In this document: positions 8,410 to 20,026 of the stretch, piece by piece
How positions within the stretch are numbered: position 1 is the first letter of the stretch
Layout: the number at the start of each line of letters is the position of its first letter
Origin: Phycisphaerales bacterium
GTDB taxonomy: Bacteria; Planctomycetota; Phycisphaerae; UBA1845
Direction of reading: 5' to 3'
Assembly (NCBI GenBank): GCA_003597935.1
Contig: QZJT01000062.1
Span: 1 to 55,186, forward strand
DNA length: 55,186 nucleotides
Made by a program: the position numbers and the translations under genes
Notes under the pieces: model-generated
Seen by the model: only the letters and a program-made list of their open reading frames with translations
The model's database searches: none
Told to the model about the DNA's origin: nothing

Positions 8410-9966
8410 CTACGCGCGTCGCACCATCCACACTGCCAGCAGGCATCCGGGCAACGCCGCAAGAAGGAGCCACAAGCTGATTGAGATGAGCAGGCCGTCC
8501 TCGAACCGGTGCATCGCCTCGACCAACAGCAGCGAGATCATCCGCACCGATGATACCTGAACCAGCGTGGCGGTGGCCACGTCCGACACACTCAGCGCCG
8601 CGATCGCCAGCATCGCGCACGCCAGCGCCGGCCACTGACCCGCCAGCCGGACCTGCCACAGCGTTCGCGGCCAGGACGCGCCGTCCACCGCCGCCTGCTC
8701 ATCCAGCTCGCGGTCGCGCAGCATGGCGGCCGCCCCGACGGCCAGAAACGCGATCCACCCGTACCGCGCCGCCAGCCCCGCCGCCGTCATCCAGGCCACG
8801 TCGTTCCAGGGCCGCAGCCGCAGGCGCCCGCCCGGCAGCCACGTCTCCAGATCGACGTACACTCCATACACGGCCGCGCCGACCAGCGCCGCGGGAACGA
8901 TGCCGTATAACAACGCGACGACCAGCCCCACACGCCACGCCCGCCGCACGATCGCCGACGTACACGCCGCAACGACCGCGAGCAGCCCCGCCGCCAGGCA
9001 GATCGCGACGCTGCCCAGGAAGTCGCCCCTGTGGACCTGCCATGCCTCGCGCCACACCGTCCATGAGCCGATCCGCCAGACCAGGCCGCCGATCGGCAGG
9101 GCGAAGGACGCGACGAAGATCGAAGCCGCCGCCACCAACCAGCCGCGCGAAGCCGGACGCGACGTTGCGGCGCTCCACTCCGCCGAGTCCTGCCGAGACC
9201 GGCGCATCACGTGCCACCCCCCGAGAGCGACCATCGCCACCACCACGATCAACGGGAGCGCGTGGCGGACGGTCTGGCTCGGATGCGTGGTTTCCGTCGT
9301 CCACAGGAGAAGTTCAGTGGCATAGACCCGCACGCCCCATGCGTGCGGCACGACGTAGTTGCCCACGGTGAGCGTAAACAGGATCAGCGCGGCCGCGACC
9401 AGAGGCCGCGCCAGCGTGCCGATGCCGACGTGGATGAACGCCCGCACGGGCGAGGCGTCCAGCAGTGCCGCCTCGAACGCCGCCCGGCCGTGCCGGCGCC
9501 AGGCGGCGCCGAGCATCATGGCCGGAATCGGCCACAGCCACGCCGCCCAGATGAGCGTACACGCTGCCACTCCGCCAGCGCCGCCCACCCCGCGGGCATC
9601 GAGCATCCGCTGCCAGCCGAAAGAGTAGACCATCGGCGACGTGACGCACACCAGCGCCATCGCGGCCGCCACTGCCGGCGCCGCCCACCGGCCCCCCGCC
9701 GCCGACGCCCAGACGGCCGCCGCCGGGACGCTGACCATCAGTGCAAGCGCCGTGGCGGTGGCCGCCATCCACACGCTCATGCCCAGCAGCCGCGCTGCCG
9801 TCGCGCTGACCACGCCTGGTACGCCCTCGGCGCCTGCGCCGACGACAGCGCCGGCGACCGGGGCGGGCGGCCCATCGCTGATGACGTCGCCGACCAGCAC
9901 CATCCCCGGCAGCACCCAGAGGATGGCGAACAGCGTTACACCAAGGACGGCCGCCGATCGTGACAA
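8410..9966 (-). CDS. ABC transporter permease, iron/thiamine type (FbpB-like)
   Basis: A 518-residue integral membrane protein with about a dozen hydrophobic segments. The final part ACAMLAIAALSVSDVATATL, followed by a helix ending WMVRRA, resembles the second binding-protein-dependent transport domain of FbpB/ThiP-type permeases, which carry two fused six-helix halves. The EAA-like loop VDGASWPRTLWQVRLAGQWP is visible near residues 430-450. No ATPase or binding-protein gene lies next to it, so the substrate and partner are unknown. The frame begins at a TTG, and an internal start is possible. Codon use matches the neighbours. Confidence 0.75.
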   Translation of the reverse strand: MSRSAAVLGVTLFAILWVLPGMVLVGDVISDGPPAPVAGAVVGAGAEGVPGVVSATAARLLGMSVWMAATATALALMVSVPAAAVWASAAGGRWAAPAVAAAMALVCVTSPMVYSFGWQRMLDARGVGGAGGVAACTLIWAAWLWPIPAMMLGAAWRRHGRAAFEAALLDASPVRAFIHVGIGTLARPLVAAALILFTLTVGNYVVPHAWGVRVYATELLLWTTETTHPSQTVRHALPLIVVVAMVALGGWHVMRRSRQDSAEWSAATSRPASRGWLVAAASIFVASFALPIGGLVWRIGSWTVWREAWQVHRGDFLGSVAICLAAGLLAVVAACTSAIVRRAWRVGLVVALLYGIVPAALVGAAVYGVYVDLETWLPGGRLRLRPWNDVAWMTAAGLAARYGWIAFLAVGAAAMLRDRELDEQAAVDGASWPRTLWQVRLAGQWPALACAMLAIAALSVSDVATATLVQVSSVRMISLLLVEAMHRFEDGLLISISLWLLLAALPGCLLAVWMVRRA

Positions 9967-10092
9967 TGCAAGTCCACTCGCTCCAGAGGACGCCCTGCTG
10001 CTGATCGTAGCGCCGAGCCCTCAATGTCGATCCGAACCGCGTACGTGACGGTGGTGGTTCGGACCGGTGTGCCCCGCAAGCTGGCCGCGCTG

Positions 10093-12087
<1,995 letters not shown>

Positions 12088-12410
12088 GGCGTCACTCTCT
12101 GCGCGGCTCGCCGCCCGACGACGGCGTCAGGAGCGGCTCGATGGCCCATTCTTGACGGGTGCCGGGGGCCGTCAACCCGAGAAACCCGATCGGACTCCGA
12201 TCTCCGGGCGGTGGCACGCGCCGTGCATGGCCTTTCGCGGGCCGGCGACCGCGGCGGATCCGCGGCCGCACGTCCGCCTTGCGCCGCCGGCAGCCGCACC
12301 CGGACGGAGCATACACGTCCGACGCGGCGGACGGATGTCGCCCGGGGTCCGATCCTGGAGCATCATCGAACGTCGCCCCTGCGCCGTTTCACCATCAGAG
12401 GGAGCACAGA
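12088..12410. other. Divergent intergenic region
   Basis: This stretch separates the S9 peptidase (minus) from the cysteine synthase (plus). It must hold both promoters, but no clear -35/-10 pair could be picked by eye in this GC-rich DNA. The only firm element is the AGAGGGAG ribosome binding site just before 12411. Open frames running through it look like random high-GC translation. Confidence 0.6.
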
Positions 12411-13439
12411 ATGACGGAACCCCAAGCCGTGGCGACATGCCTCAACCCGGTCGACTCCCTCGAGGCGCTGATGGGGGTCACGCCGCTGCTGGAGATCCGG
12501 CTGCGCTATCGCGGCCGTGTCCGCCGGCTTTACGCCAAGTATGAGTTGATGAACATGACCGGCAGCATCAAGGACCGCATGGCCGTCCACATCCTGCGGC
12601 GGGCGTACGAGTGCGGCGACATCCGGCCCGGCGACACCATCGTCGAGGCCTCCAGCGGCAATACCGGCATCTCCTTCGCCGCCATCGGCCGGGCCCTGGG
12701 CCACCCGGTCCGAATCTACATGCCGAACTGGATGAGCCGCGAACGCGTCCAGCTCATCGAGAGCCTCGGCGCCACCGTCGTGCCGGTGTCCGCCGACGCC
12801 GGCGGCTTCTGCGGCGCTATCGCCATGGCTCAGCAGTTCGCCGAAGAGCATGAGCGGGTCTTCCTGCCGCACCAGTTCACGCACCCGGCCAACGTCGAGG
12901 CCCATCGGACGAGCACCGGCCCCGAGATCAAGGCGCAGCTCGCCCTGTTCGACCGCCAGGCGGACGCCTTCGTCGCCGGGGTGGGCACGGGGGGGACGGT
13001 GATGGGCGTAGGGCAGTATCTACGCCAGGGCGGTCGTCCCGTCCGCGTCCACCCGCTGGAGCCGGCCAACTCGCCGACGCTGCGGACCGGGCACAAGGTG
13101 GGCAGGCACCGCATTCAGGGGATATCCGACGAGTTCATTCCTTCGATCGTCGATCTGGAGCAGCTCGACGCCGTGGTGGACGTCTGGGACGGAGACGCGA
13201 TCCTGATGGCGCAGTCGCTGTGCCGTCGGCTGGGGCTGGCCGTGGGCATCTCGTCCGGCGCCAACGTCGTCGGGGCGATCCGCGTGCTGGACGAACTGGG
13301 CGACGACGCGACGGTCGTCACCGTTCTGCCGGATTCCAACAAGAAATACCTCTCCACCGACCTGTGTCATGAAGAACCCGTCCGCGACGACTACATCACG
13401 CCGCAGGTGGAACTGCTGCCGTTCAGGGCGGTGAGGTGA
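12411..13439 (+). CDS. PLP-dependent cysteine synthase / cystathionine beta-synthase family protein
   Basis: A 342-residue fold-type II PLP enzyme. The PLP lysine sits in [12 protein letters not shown] (about residue 50), the substrate-binding loop is [11 protein letters not shown], and the phosphate-binding glycine loop is [21 protein letters not shown] near residue 285 is the C-terminal cofactor contact. This is the CysK/CysM/CBS core without a regulatory domain, so the likely reaction is cysteine formation from an activated serine and sulfide. AGAGGGAG lies 7 bases before the ATG. The gene stands alone, divergent from the S9 peptidase and convergent with the Cys-rich secreted protein. Substrate choice among the subfamilies cannot be settled by eye. 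Confidence 0.9.
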   Translation: MTEPQAVATCLNPVDSLEALMGVTPLLEIRLRYRGRVRRLYAKYELMNMTGSIKDRMAVHILRRAYECGDIRPGDTIVEASSGNTGISFAAIGRALGHPVRIYMPNWMSRERVQLIESLGATVVPVSADAGGFCGAIAMAQQFAEEHERVFLPHQFTHPANVEAHRTSTGPEIKAQLALFDRQADAFVAGVGTGGTVMGVGQYLRQGGRPVRVHPLEPANSPTLRTGHKVGRHRIQGISDEFIPSIVDLEQLDAVVDVWDGDAILMAQSLCRRLGLAVGISSGANVVGAIRVLDELGDDATVVTVLPDSNKKYLSTDLCHEEPVRDDYITPQVELLPFRAVR

Positions 13440-13465
13440 CCCGACGTCGCGTACTTCGAGAACGA

Positions 13466-13499
13466 AAGCGGCGGCGAGGCGCGAACCCCGCCGTCGCTT
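13466..13499. terminator. Hairpin between convergent genes
   Basis: AAGCGGCGGCG pairs with CGCCGTCGCTT across a 12-base loop, giving an 11-bp stem with one G-U pair. It lies 27 bases past the cysteine synthase stop and 37 bases past the stop of the opposing secreted-protein gene. No long T-run follows, so it may be a U-poor bidirectional terminator. Confidence 0.55.
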
Positions 13500-13536
13500 C
13501 GAATTCACGGCACGAAAAAATACGGCTCTCGGCGGA

Positions 13537-14448
13537 TCAGCCGCAGCTCTTCACCTTGCCCTTGATCTTGCAGATGCCATTGCCGCCGCGCGGGCAGGCG
13601 ATGGTGGTCTTAAGCTTCTTGGCGCAGTCCTTCACGTCTTCGCACTCGGAGTCGGTGCGGAAATCGCTGCCCTTCTCGGGGCAGTTCTCACAGCCGCGCT
13701 TCGACTTGCTCTTCTTGACGGTGTAGACGCAGCCGCCCGGAGAGAACTGAAACTCGCCGCCCCAGACGTTGCCGCTGACACCGGCCACGTTGTGGGACTG
13801 CAGCAACTGGCCGGACTTGGAGTACTGCTGGATGAGGTCGCCGCCGCGGTACATCCAGAAGGTGTCGTCGGCGGCATCGTAGGCCAGGCCGGCGCTGCGG
13901 CCGCCGCCGGGAATCGTAAACCGCTGCAGGACGTTGCCGCTCCTGTCAAGCTGGGCCAGCACGTTGTTGCGCCCCGTGATCCAGAACGTGTCATCGGTCG
14001 GATCGTAGGTGAGGGCGTCCCACTGCTCACCGGGCGGACAGTTGAACAGGAGCGTAGGGTTCGTCCAGTTCAGGTCGAACCGGCAGACCGGCCGATTCCC
14101 CGTGTACTGGATGGCGTACGCGAACTGGCCGTCCGTGGTGCCGTCGAGCCAAGACGCCCCGCAGCCGTCCACCCAGGGATAGTGCTCGCCGGTCATCTGC
14201 CCATCGAGCGCGTACTCCGTGCCCACGTCGCCCGGCCGATAGCCGTACGTCCGCACCGTGTCGATGACCGTCAACGGGATCTCCAGATCGCCGTCCACGT
14301 TCCACTCGCGGACCACCTGGCCGTTCTGGATCACCCACATGTGGCCGGACTCCGCCCGTAGCAGGTAATACTCGCTGGTCTGGGCCTGTGCCGGTTGCAG
14401 GCCCACCGCCATCGACAGGGGAACTGCCGCAATCAGTGCTCTTCGCAT
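13537..14448 (-). CDS. Secreted protein with beta-propeller-like body and Cys-rich C-terminal module
   Basis: A 303-residue protein. MRRALIAAVPLSMAVGLQPA is a signal peptide with cleavage near AQA-QT. The body has repeated segments such as DALTYDPTDDTFWITG and GLAYDAADDTFWMYRGG, which look like propeller blades of the kind that report 'distance from last value' in exported planctomycete proteins. The last ~65 residues carry ten Cys (CVYTVKKSKSKRGCENCP, then CEDVKDCAKK, then GGNGICKIKGKVKSC). They align with the tail of the Cys-rich protein at 46.4-47.3 kb. GGAGG lies 7 bases before the ATG. Its function is unknown; it is probably surface or extracellular. Confidence 0.82.
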   Translation of the reverse strand: MRRALIAAVPLSMAVGLQPAQAQTSEYYLLRAESGHMWVIQNGQVVREWNVDGDLEIPLTVIDTVRTYGYRPGDVGTEYALDGQMTGEHYPWVDGCGASWLDGTTDGQFAYAIQYTGNRPVCRFDLNWTNPTLLFNCPPGEQWDALTYDPTDDTFWITGRNNVLAQLDRSGNVLQRFTIPGGGRSAGLAYDAADDTFWMYRGGDLIQQYSKSGQLLQSHNVAGVSGNVWGGEFQFSPGGCVYTVKKSKSKRGCENCPEKGSDFRTDSECEDVKDCAKKLKTTIACPRGGNGICKIKGKVKSCG

Positions 14449-14654
14449 TTTTCGTCCTCCAGAAAGGCACGCCCGAGCAGCGGAACGCCCGCCATCCGCG
14501 ACGTGACCACCGTTGCCGATCCTGTGAGCCGGGTGTGCAGCCGATTCCAGGGCTCCACAACCCGACAGGGTGCATTCTACCCGAAACAACCGCGGACTGG
14601 AAGCCTTCAGCGCGATCGCAGCCCCGCGATGGGCGCGTGACGGGGGCGAGGGAT

Positions 14655-14790
14655 GTGCCGAAGGTGCTCTGCTCCGGGGAGCCGCGCAGCGGTGAGACGT
14701 GACGAAATTGCACTGCTCTGGAGGCGCGCCGCGGTGAGCTGTAACGAAGGTGTTCTGCTCTGGAGCCGCGAAGCGGCCGAAGGGCTGTAG
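14655..14790. repeat. Degenerate ~45-50 bp repeats
   Basis: Three diverged copies share the words aaggtg(c/t)tctgctc(c/t)gg, gagccgcg and agcggtgag. They lie in the 469-bp gap between the secreted protein (start 14448) and the pseudopilin terminator. No reading frame is preserved. The remainder of the gap (14449-14654) shows no gene. Confidence 0.5.
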
Positions 14791-14832
14791 CCGCGGGTGA
14801 AGCCCGTCTGCGGGCGTCACTGGCGGCTACAA

Positions 14833-14867
14833 CAAAAAGGGCCGGCGGCGCCGTGCCACCGGCCCTT
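14833..14867 (-). terminator. Rho-independent terminator of the pseudopilin gene
   Basis: On the minus strand AAGGGCCGG pairs perfectly with CCGGCCCTT (9 bp, 13-base loop) and is followed by TTTTTGTTG. It lies 50 bases past the pseudopilin stop in the right orientation. Confidence 0.88.
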
Positions 14868-14917
14868 CGCTTGTCGTTAATCGTCACGGACGGCCGCCCG
14901 GCCGCCGCCGGCGTGGG

Positions 14918-16051
14918 CTACCCGCTTTCGCTGACGCAGCCCTCATAGGACGGACGGCCGCCCCCCTGGTTCTTCAGGCCGGTGCAGATGGTCGGGGCGG
15001 GCAGGGTGTCCTTCTGCCAGTCCTGGCCGCGCACGATGATGCAACGATAGAAGGACCAGCCCGGATAACCTTCGGTCGATCCCTTGATGCACGCGTAGTT
15101 TCCGATGGGGACGAACGACATCCGCTCCCAATAGTAGTGCCGGTAGTAGCCGTTCGCGTCGCGCGTCCCTTCGAGGAGGATCTTCTGGAAGGCCGCGTGG
15201 GCGTCCAGGAAGCCGCGGACGTAGGTCCAGTCATCCTGGTGCCACCCGCGCATCGTCTTGAGCGGCCCGATATCGATGCCGGGGAGAAAGTCACAGGTGT
15301 CCTCGCGGGCGGCCCAGGCCCACCGGCCGATGTTCTCCTCGTAGTAGAGCGTGCGGGCGGCGTTGGGCACCCGCGAGGCCGGACGCAGGTAGGGCGAGTT
15401 GCTCTTGAGTTCCGCCTGGCCGTTGCTCAGGCCGGTCAGGAAGACATTGGCGGCGTAGCTGTTTCCGAACCAGTCGAACGATGTCACGAACGCCGGATCG
15501 TTGACCCAATCCCGGCAATGCCCGCCGCGCGGCGGTCCGTCGTCGCCGGGACACATGTAGTCCTTCAGATCGAGCCGGGTATCGCGCATCTGCTTCTCCG
15601 GCGTGTCGAACTGATAGTCGGCGAAGTCGAACTTGTAGACGATCTTGTTGAGCGGGCGCGAGGCCGGTCCGAACCCACAACGGGTGCCGAACTTGCTGCT
15701 GATCGGGCTGTTCCCGCCGCCGCAGAAGTTGATCTGCCCGATGCCGGACTTTCCGCCCCACTCGTAGGCGCCGATGTAGGTGGGGTTCTCCGGATCCTGG
15801 TTGAAGTTGAGCGGGTGGATCGGGATGGCCCAGCCGCCCTCGTCCTCGGCCGCGTAGACGCGGCTGGCCGTACACAGGCCCTTCATGTTGGACATGCAGA
15901 CGCTGCGCTTCGCCTGGTTGCGCGCCTTCTGCAACGAGGGCAAGAGAATGGATATCAGCAGCGCGATGATCGCGATGACCACCAGCAACTCGATCAGCGT
16001 GAACCCCCGCGATCGACGATTCCCGCGACCCGACGTGGACGTACCTGGCAT
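14918..16051 (-). CDS. Type II secretion-type pseudopilin (prepilin N-terminal methylation domain)
   Basis: A 377-residue protein with a short basic leader ([16 protein letters not shown]), then [17 protein letters not shown], the prepilin peptidase site and methylated helix. Cleavage is expected between Gly16 and Phe17, and Glu5 of the mature protein is present. The large globular part (over 300 residues, [12 protein letters not shown] and similar) is typical of the expanded planctomycete pseudopilin family, which is far longer than classical GspG. GGAG lies 9 bases before the ATG, and a Rho-independent terminator follows. No secretion ATPase or secretin gene is nearby. An alternative upstream ATG would add 13 residues. 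Confidence 0.92.
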   Translation of the reverse strand: MPGTSTSGRGNRRSRGFTLIELLVVIAIIALLISILLPSLQKARNQAKRSVCMSNMKGLCTASRVYAAEDEGGWAIPIHPLNFNQDPENPTYIGAYEWGGKSGIGQINFCGGGNSPISSKFGTRCGFGPASRPLNKIVYKFDFADYQFDTPEKQMRDTRLDLKDYMCPGDDGPPRGGHCRDWVNDPAFVTSFDWFGNSYAANVFLTGLSNGQAELKSNSPYLRPASRVPNAARTLYYEENIGRWAWAAREDTCDFLPGIDIGPLKTMRGWHQDDWTYVRGFLDAHAAFQKILLEGTRDANGYYRHYYWERMSFVPIGNYACIKGSTEGYPGWSFYRCIIVRGQDWQKDTLPAPTICTGLKNQGGGRPSYEGCVSESG

Positions 16052-16314
16052 GATTGATCTCCGGTCCAGACGTGAACTCCCGAAAGGCACCTACAGTCGA
16101 CGGTGCGACGGCATCGAACGCCACCCCAGCCCGCCACGATATGAACTGCGGCGACGACTTGGCTCATTCTGGGGCGGCGTACAATTTCCGACAGCCCATT
16201 GTGCCCGATTGTGAAGATCACGTCAAGCCCCCGCCGGAAAAAGGTTTAACGCAGTTGCACAAAAGTGCGCCCCTTCCTTGACTCCACTGCCGGGCTGCGA
16301 GCAAGATCGCCCTC

Positions 16315-17295
16315 GTGAACGTAGCGACTCGCCAGTGGGCGTGCCTGTGCGGGATAGACGAAGCCGGGCTGGGACCGACGCTGGGGCCGCTGGTGATCGG
16401 CGCGGTTTCGCTGTGGATCCCTGTCGATGCCCTGGACGGCTGCGTCTGGGAGTTGCTGCGCCGCTCCGTCTGCCGGACGCCGCAGCGCGGCGGCGGACGC
16501 CTGGCGATCAGCGACAGCAAGCGGTTGTTCGGGCGGCAGCGCGGCCTGGCGGCTCTGGAGCGCCCGGTGCTGGCCGTGCTGGCCGCGTGGGGGCGTCCGG
16601 TCAGCACCTGGCGCGAACTGCTTTCCGTGCTGGCGCCGGCGGGCCTGGCGCCGGCGGAGCAGGTTCCCTGGTATCGAGGCGATTTCGCCCTCCCGCTGGA
16701 CCCGCACACCGGCGACATGGGGACGCGGGCGACCCCGCTGACGCGTGATCTGGATGCCCATCACATCGCCATCCAGGCGATCGAATGCGAGGTACTGGAC
16801 GCGGGCGAGTTCAACCGGCGGGTCCAGAGGTCGCGGAACAAGGCGTCCGTCGAAATGGACGCGGTGTTCCGCTTGATGGCGTCGGCGTTCGACCGTGCCG
16901 GGGGCCGGCCGGTGCGGCTGGTGAGCGACCGGCTGGGAGGCAGGACGCGCTATCGAGACGCGCTGCTGCGTTCGTTTCCTGAGTTCGCGCTGCAGATCGA
17001 CGAGGAGGGGGAAGCGCGAAGCCGCTACACGCTCCGTGACGGCGACCGCGTCCGCCGCATCGAGTTCCACGCCGACGGCGAGCAGGTGTCGCTGCCGACG
17101 GCGCTGGCGAGCATGTGCTGTAAGTACGTCCGCGAGTGCTTCATGCACGCGTTCAACCGCTACTGGACCGCGCAGGTTCCCGGACTGACGCCCACGGCCG
17201 GATACTACACCGACGCTCAGCGATTCCTGCGCGAGACGGAATCGGCCCGTCGCCGCCTGGCCGTGCCCAACGATGAACTGATCCGGCAGCGGTGA
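16315..17295 (+). CDS. RNase HII-like protein, divergent
   Basis: A 326-residue protein beginning with a GTG. GIDEAGLGPTLGPLVIGAV at residues 13-31 matches the first RNase HII motif, and ISDSKRLF near residue 64 matches the DSK motif. RNKASVEMDAVF and VSDRLGGRTRYRD supply further acidic positions. ASMCCKYVRECFMHAFN resembles the final RNase HII helix, with Glu where Asp is usual. The family removes RNA from RNA-DNA hybrids. At 326 residues it is much longer than a normal RNase HII, with inserts between the motifs. It could be a planctomycete-specific branch with altered activity. No ribosome binding site is obvious, and the gene appears to stand alone. Confidence 0.72.
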   Translation: MNVATRQWACLCGIDEAGLGPTLGPLVIGAVSLWIPVDALDGCVWELLRRSVCRTPQRGGGRLAISDSKRLFGRQRGLAALERPVLAVLAAWGRPVSTWRELLSVLAPAGLAPAEQVPWYRGDFALPLDPHTGDMGTRATPLTRDLDAHHIAIQAIECEVLDAGEFNRRVQRSRNKASVEMDAVFRLMASAFDRAGGRPVRLVSDRLGGRTRYRDALLRSFPEFALQIDEEGEARSRYTLRDGDRVRRIEFHADGEQVSLPTALASMCCKYVRECFMHAFNRYWTAQVPGLTPTAGYYTDAQRFLRETESARRRLAVPNDELIRQR

Positions 17296-17479
17296 AGATC
17301 AAACCGCCACGGGTAAGTCTCGGGTGCTGCACGAGAGCGAATCGCGGGCGGTCCGCCCCGGAGAACGTGCGGCCGCGATTGTGGACCGTTCACCCGCCAC
17401 CCTGGCGACGGACCGCCGGTGCGTTTTCGCGAGCTGCCGGGTTTGCACGTCGGCCCGCGTCGCCAGATAATAGCGGACG

Positions 17480-18058
17480 ATGATCCACACGAAGCTGGCA
17501 TGGATTGCAGCCGCCTGCCTGATGGGGCTGGCTTCATCGGGATGCGCCACCGGCGGACCGTCGGCGCTGACCGCCACCGTTCACCGCTTCCCGGGCGTGG
17601 AGTCGTCCGTGGTGCTGGACCTGGCGGCGCTGGCGCTGGCGGAGCACGGGTTCGAGATCGACCGGCAGCGGAGCAGCGCCGACACGGTGGCGACCTACCC
17701 GATGGAATTGTCGCCGCACAGTGACGCCCCGGCGGTCGGCAGCGCGTTCCGAGGCGCCCGGCGGCGCAGCGTGGCGACGGCGCACGTCCGGCGGTCCGCG
17801 GGCACGGCGACCGCCTACTGCCGCGTCGAAATCCAGGAGCGATCCACCGATGCCGCCCGTTTTCACGCCGCCGAGCACGGTCTGACCGACGTGCCCTCCG
17901 ACACCCCCATCGACCGGGAAGGCGCCACCACCGAGGAACAGAACACCGTGTGGCGCGTGGTCGGGCGGGACAAGCGGCGCGAGCGGGCGATCCTGGAGAT
18001 GATCGCCGCGTTTCTGATGTCGGAGGCCGAAAACGACGCGCCCGCGTCCCCCCCTTGA
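17480..18058 (+). CDS. Putative lipoprotein of unknown function
   Basis: A 192-residue protein with a lipoprotein signal MIHTKLAWIAAACLMGLASS and Cys22 in the lipobox ASSGC. The remainder (VLDLAALALAEHGFEIDRQ, then [20 protein letters not shown]) looks like a small alpha/beta fold. It resembles other exported planctomycete proteins that measure a residue pair per strand, but no named family was recognised. Residues ending AILEMIAAFLMSE form an amphipathic helix. It lies 22 bases upstream of the next small gene and may form a two-gene unit with it. Confidence 0.7.
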   Translation: MIHTKLAWIAAACLMGLASSGCATGGPSALTATVHRFPGVESSVVLDLAALALAEHGFEIDRQRSSADTVATYPMELSPHSDAPAVGSAFRGARRRSVATAHVRRSAGTATAYCRVEIQERSTDAARFHAAEHGLTDVPSDTPIDREGATTEEQNTVWRVVGRDKRRERAILEMIAAFLMSEAENDAPASPP

Positions 18059-18080
18059 CCCTGCGCGCGAGGCGATCCTG

Positions 18081-18380
18081 ATGATCCAGTGCGAAACCTG
18101 CGAGTTCTTCCGGCGCGGCGCCGACGGGCGGCCCCGGTTGCTGTGCGATCCCTTTTCGAATGTCAAGGAACCGGAGTGCCTGCAGAAGTGGCAGTTCGTC
18201 CAACTGGAGACGATGGTCCGCTACTACGAGGCGACGCTGGAGATGTACCGGCGGCTGGCGCCCATGCAGGAGAAGATGTTCAAGCACATCGAGCGCGAGA
18301 TCGAGGACGTCGAATCGGCGGACGAGTGGAAGCTGGGCTACCTTGACGACGAGGACGATGAGGATCCGCCCTCGCGCTGA
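18081..18380 (+). CDS. Small conserved hypothetical protein with N-terminal Cys pairs
   Basis: A 99-residue acidic protein. MIQCETCEFFRRGADGRPRL begins with a CxxC pair, and two further Cys follow at RLLCDPF and PECLQ, which could bind one zinc ion. A long helix (METMVRYYEATLEMYRRLA-type composition) and a very acidic tail (LDDEDDEDPPSR) complete it. No signal peptide is present. The gene starts 22 bases after the lipoprotein gene and ends near the convergent S41 protease gene. Its function is unknown. Confidence 0.7.
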   Translation: MIQCETCEFFRRGADGRPRLLCDPFSNVKEPECLQKWQFVQLETMVRYYEATLEMYRRLAPMQEKMFKHIEREIEDVESADEWKLGYLDDEDDEDPPSR

Positions 18381-18430
18381 CCGGCCGCGGGCGGTCGACC
18401 CGCCACGGGCTGCTCAACGCCCGCGCCGGC

Positions 18431-19660
18431 TCAGGACGCCGGCGCCGCCGTCAGCGCGTCGTACGCTGCCCGGATCACCGGGTCCTCGAGGGGGTCGCGG
18501 AAGATGCTGTGTTCTTCGGGAAGGGCAGCCGGGCTCACCTCGATGTCCGGCCACACCCCCCATTCGGGCGTCCGTTCATTCTCGGCGGTGCGGTGGATGA
18601 TCCGTCCGTTCGGCAGGCGGTAATAGGCGACGGTCAGCTTGATCGCCGAGCGGCCGTCGGAGAGCGGAATCAGGTGCTGGACGCTGCCCTTGCCGAACGA
18701 GCGTGATCCCACGACCACCGCCCGCCCGTGGGCTTGCAGAGCGCCGGCCACGATCTCGGCGGCACTGGCGGATCCCCCGTCCATAAGCACGGCCAGCGGC
18801 GTGCGCGTGTCCGTGCCGGGCGCGGTCGCCTCGTAGGAGGTCACGACCCGCCGACGGGTGACCGTCTGCAGGATCAGACCCCTGTCGATGAACCGGTCGA
18901 CCATCCGGACCGCCTCGTGCATCAACCCGCCGGGATTGGCGCGCAGGTCGAGTACCAATCCATCGACGTCTGGGCCGAATTCGGCCAGCACGGCATCGAA
19001 GTCGCGGGTGGTAATCTCGTTGAAGTCGGTGATCCGCACGTACCGGATCCGGCCGCGCTCGCCCAGCACGTGGGTCGCGCGCCCATCGCCGCCTTCCCAG
19101 CCGCGCACGGTCCGAATGCTGACCGGTCCGCGCGGGATGACGAACTCGCGCGGTTCGATCTCGCCGGCCCGGCGGATGCGGAGCGTCACGTCGGTGCGGC
19201 GCTGGCCGACCATGCACTTGTCGATCTCCAACATGGTCATCGACTGGGCCTCCCGCCCGTCGATGCTGACGATCACGTCTGCCGTCCGCAGGCCGGCGCG
19301 GTCGGCCGGGCTGTCGTCGATGGGGGCGATGATGGTGGGTTCGCCGAAGCGCATGCCGACCTCGATGCCGATGCCGACGTACTCGCCCTGCGTGTGCCGG
19401 TCGAGCCACTCGCGCTGGTCCGCGGTAACGTAGGCGCAGTAGGGGTCGAGCCGGCGCAACATGCCGCGGACGGCCCCTTCCGCCAGGTCGGCGTCCGGGG
19501 CGTCGTGGACGTACTGCTGCTTGATGAGGGCGTTGGCCTCCAGCAGCACGCGGTAGGTCCTGTGGACCGCGTCCTCGTCCGCCATGAACTGCGGCAGGCG
19601 CCAGAACATCATGGCGATGACGGTGAATACCGCGACCCAGACGATCGTGCGTTGCGACAT
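18431..19660 (-). CDS. S41 family C-terminal processing peptidase
   Basis: A 409-residue protease. An N-terminal membrane anchor or signal (RTIVWVAVFTVIAMMFWRLP) is followed by a helical cap, then a PDZ domain with GIGIEVGMRFGEPTII and DRAGLRTADVIVSIDG at about residues 95-150. The peptidase core follows, with LVLDLRANPGGL, the nucleophile region MDGGSASAAEIVAGAL and the general-base lysine region GSRSFGKGSVQHLIPL. This is a CtpA-type serine/lysine protease that acts in the periplasm on C-termini of envelope proteins. Length and motif order are normal. It is convergent with the small CxxC gene. Confidence 0.95.
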   Translation of the reverse strand: MSQRTIVWVAVFTVIAMMFWRLPQFMADEDAVHRTYRVLLEANALIKQQYVHDAPDADLAEGAVRGMLRRLDPYCAYVTADQREWLDRHTQGEYVGIGIEVGMRFGEPTIIAPIDDSPADRAGLRTADVIVSIDGREAQSMTMLEIDKCMVGQRRTDVTLRIRRAGEIEPREFVIPRGPVSIRTVRGWEGGDGRATHVLGERGRIRYVRITDFNEITTRDFDAVLAEFGPDVDGLVLDLRANPGGLMHEAVRMVDRFIDRGLILQTVTRRRVVTSYEATAPGTDTRTPLAVLMDGGSASAAEIVAGALQAHGRAVVVGSRSFGKGSVQHLIPLSDGRSAIKLTVAYYRLPNGRIIHRTAENERTPEWGVWPDIEVSPAALPEEHSIFRDPLEDPVIRAAYDALTAAPAS

Positions 19661-19884
19661 CGGTTCGCGTTTCCCTCGGCGAGCCGCCGGCCCGAGCCGT
19701 CGGCATTCCGCCGGCGCGGGCGCGCAGGGTCACCGCGGGTTTCATCGACCGCGGTGGCGGCAGGGCTGAGGCGGCGGTGGCGGCAATGCTGCGGCAGCGG
19801 TCTACGGGCGATAATCCGCGGGCCCACGGCTCCCAGCGCTTGCCGCGTCCGTACTCGATGCGTAGGCTTCGACCGAGGCCGTAT

Positions 19885-19960
19885 GTCGAAGGTCGAAAGC
19901 CGAAGGTCGAAGGTCAAAGGTCAAAGGTCGAAGGTCGAGGGTCGAGTGACGAACGTCGAA
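19885..19960. repeat. Heptamer repeat array (GGTCGAA units)
   Basis: About nine consecutive or near-consecutive 7-bp units of AAGGTCG/AAGGTCA type. They are followed by a second word family (attcgccattcgac) up to 20015. The array lies in the 366-bp gap between the S41 protease (divergent) and the YkgJ gene. The same heptamer recurs at 24947-25000 and, in opposite orientation, at 54556-54590. No gene is seen in this gap. Confidence 0.85.
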
Positions 19961-20026
19961 TGATGAATTGCGGAGGGTCTCCCGTCTTCATTCGTTATTC
20001 GCCATTCGACGCTCGCCATTCCGGGG

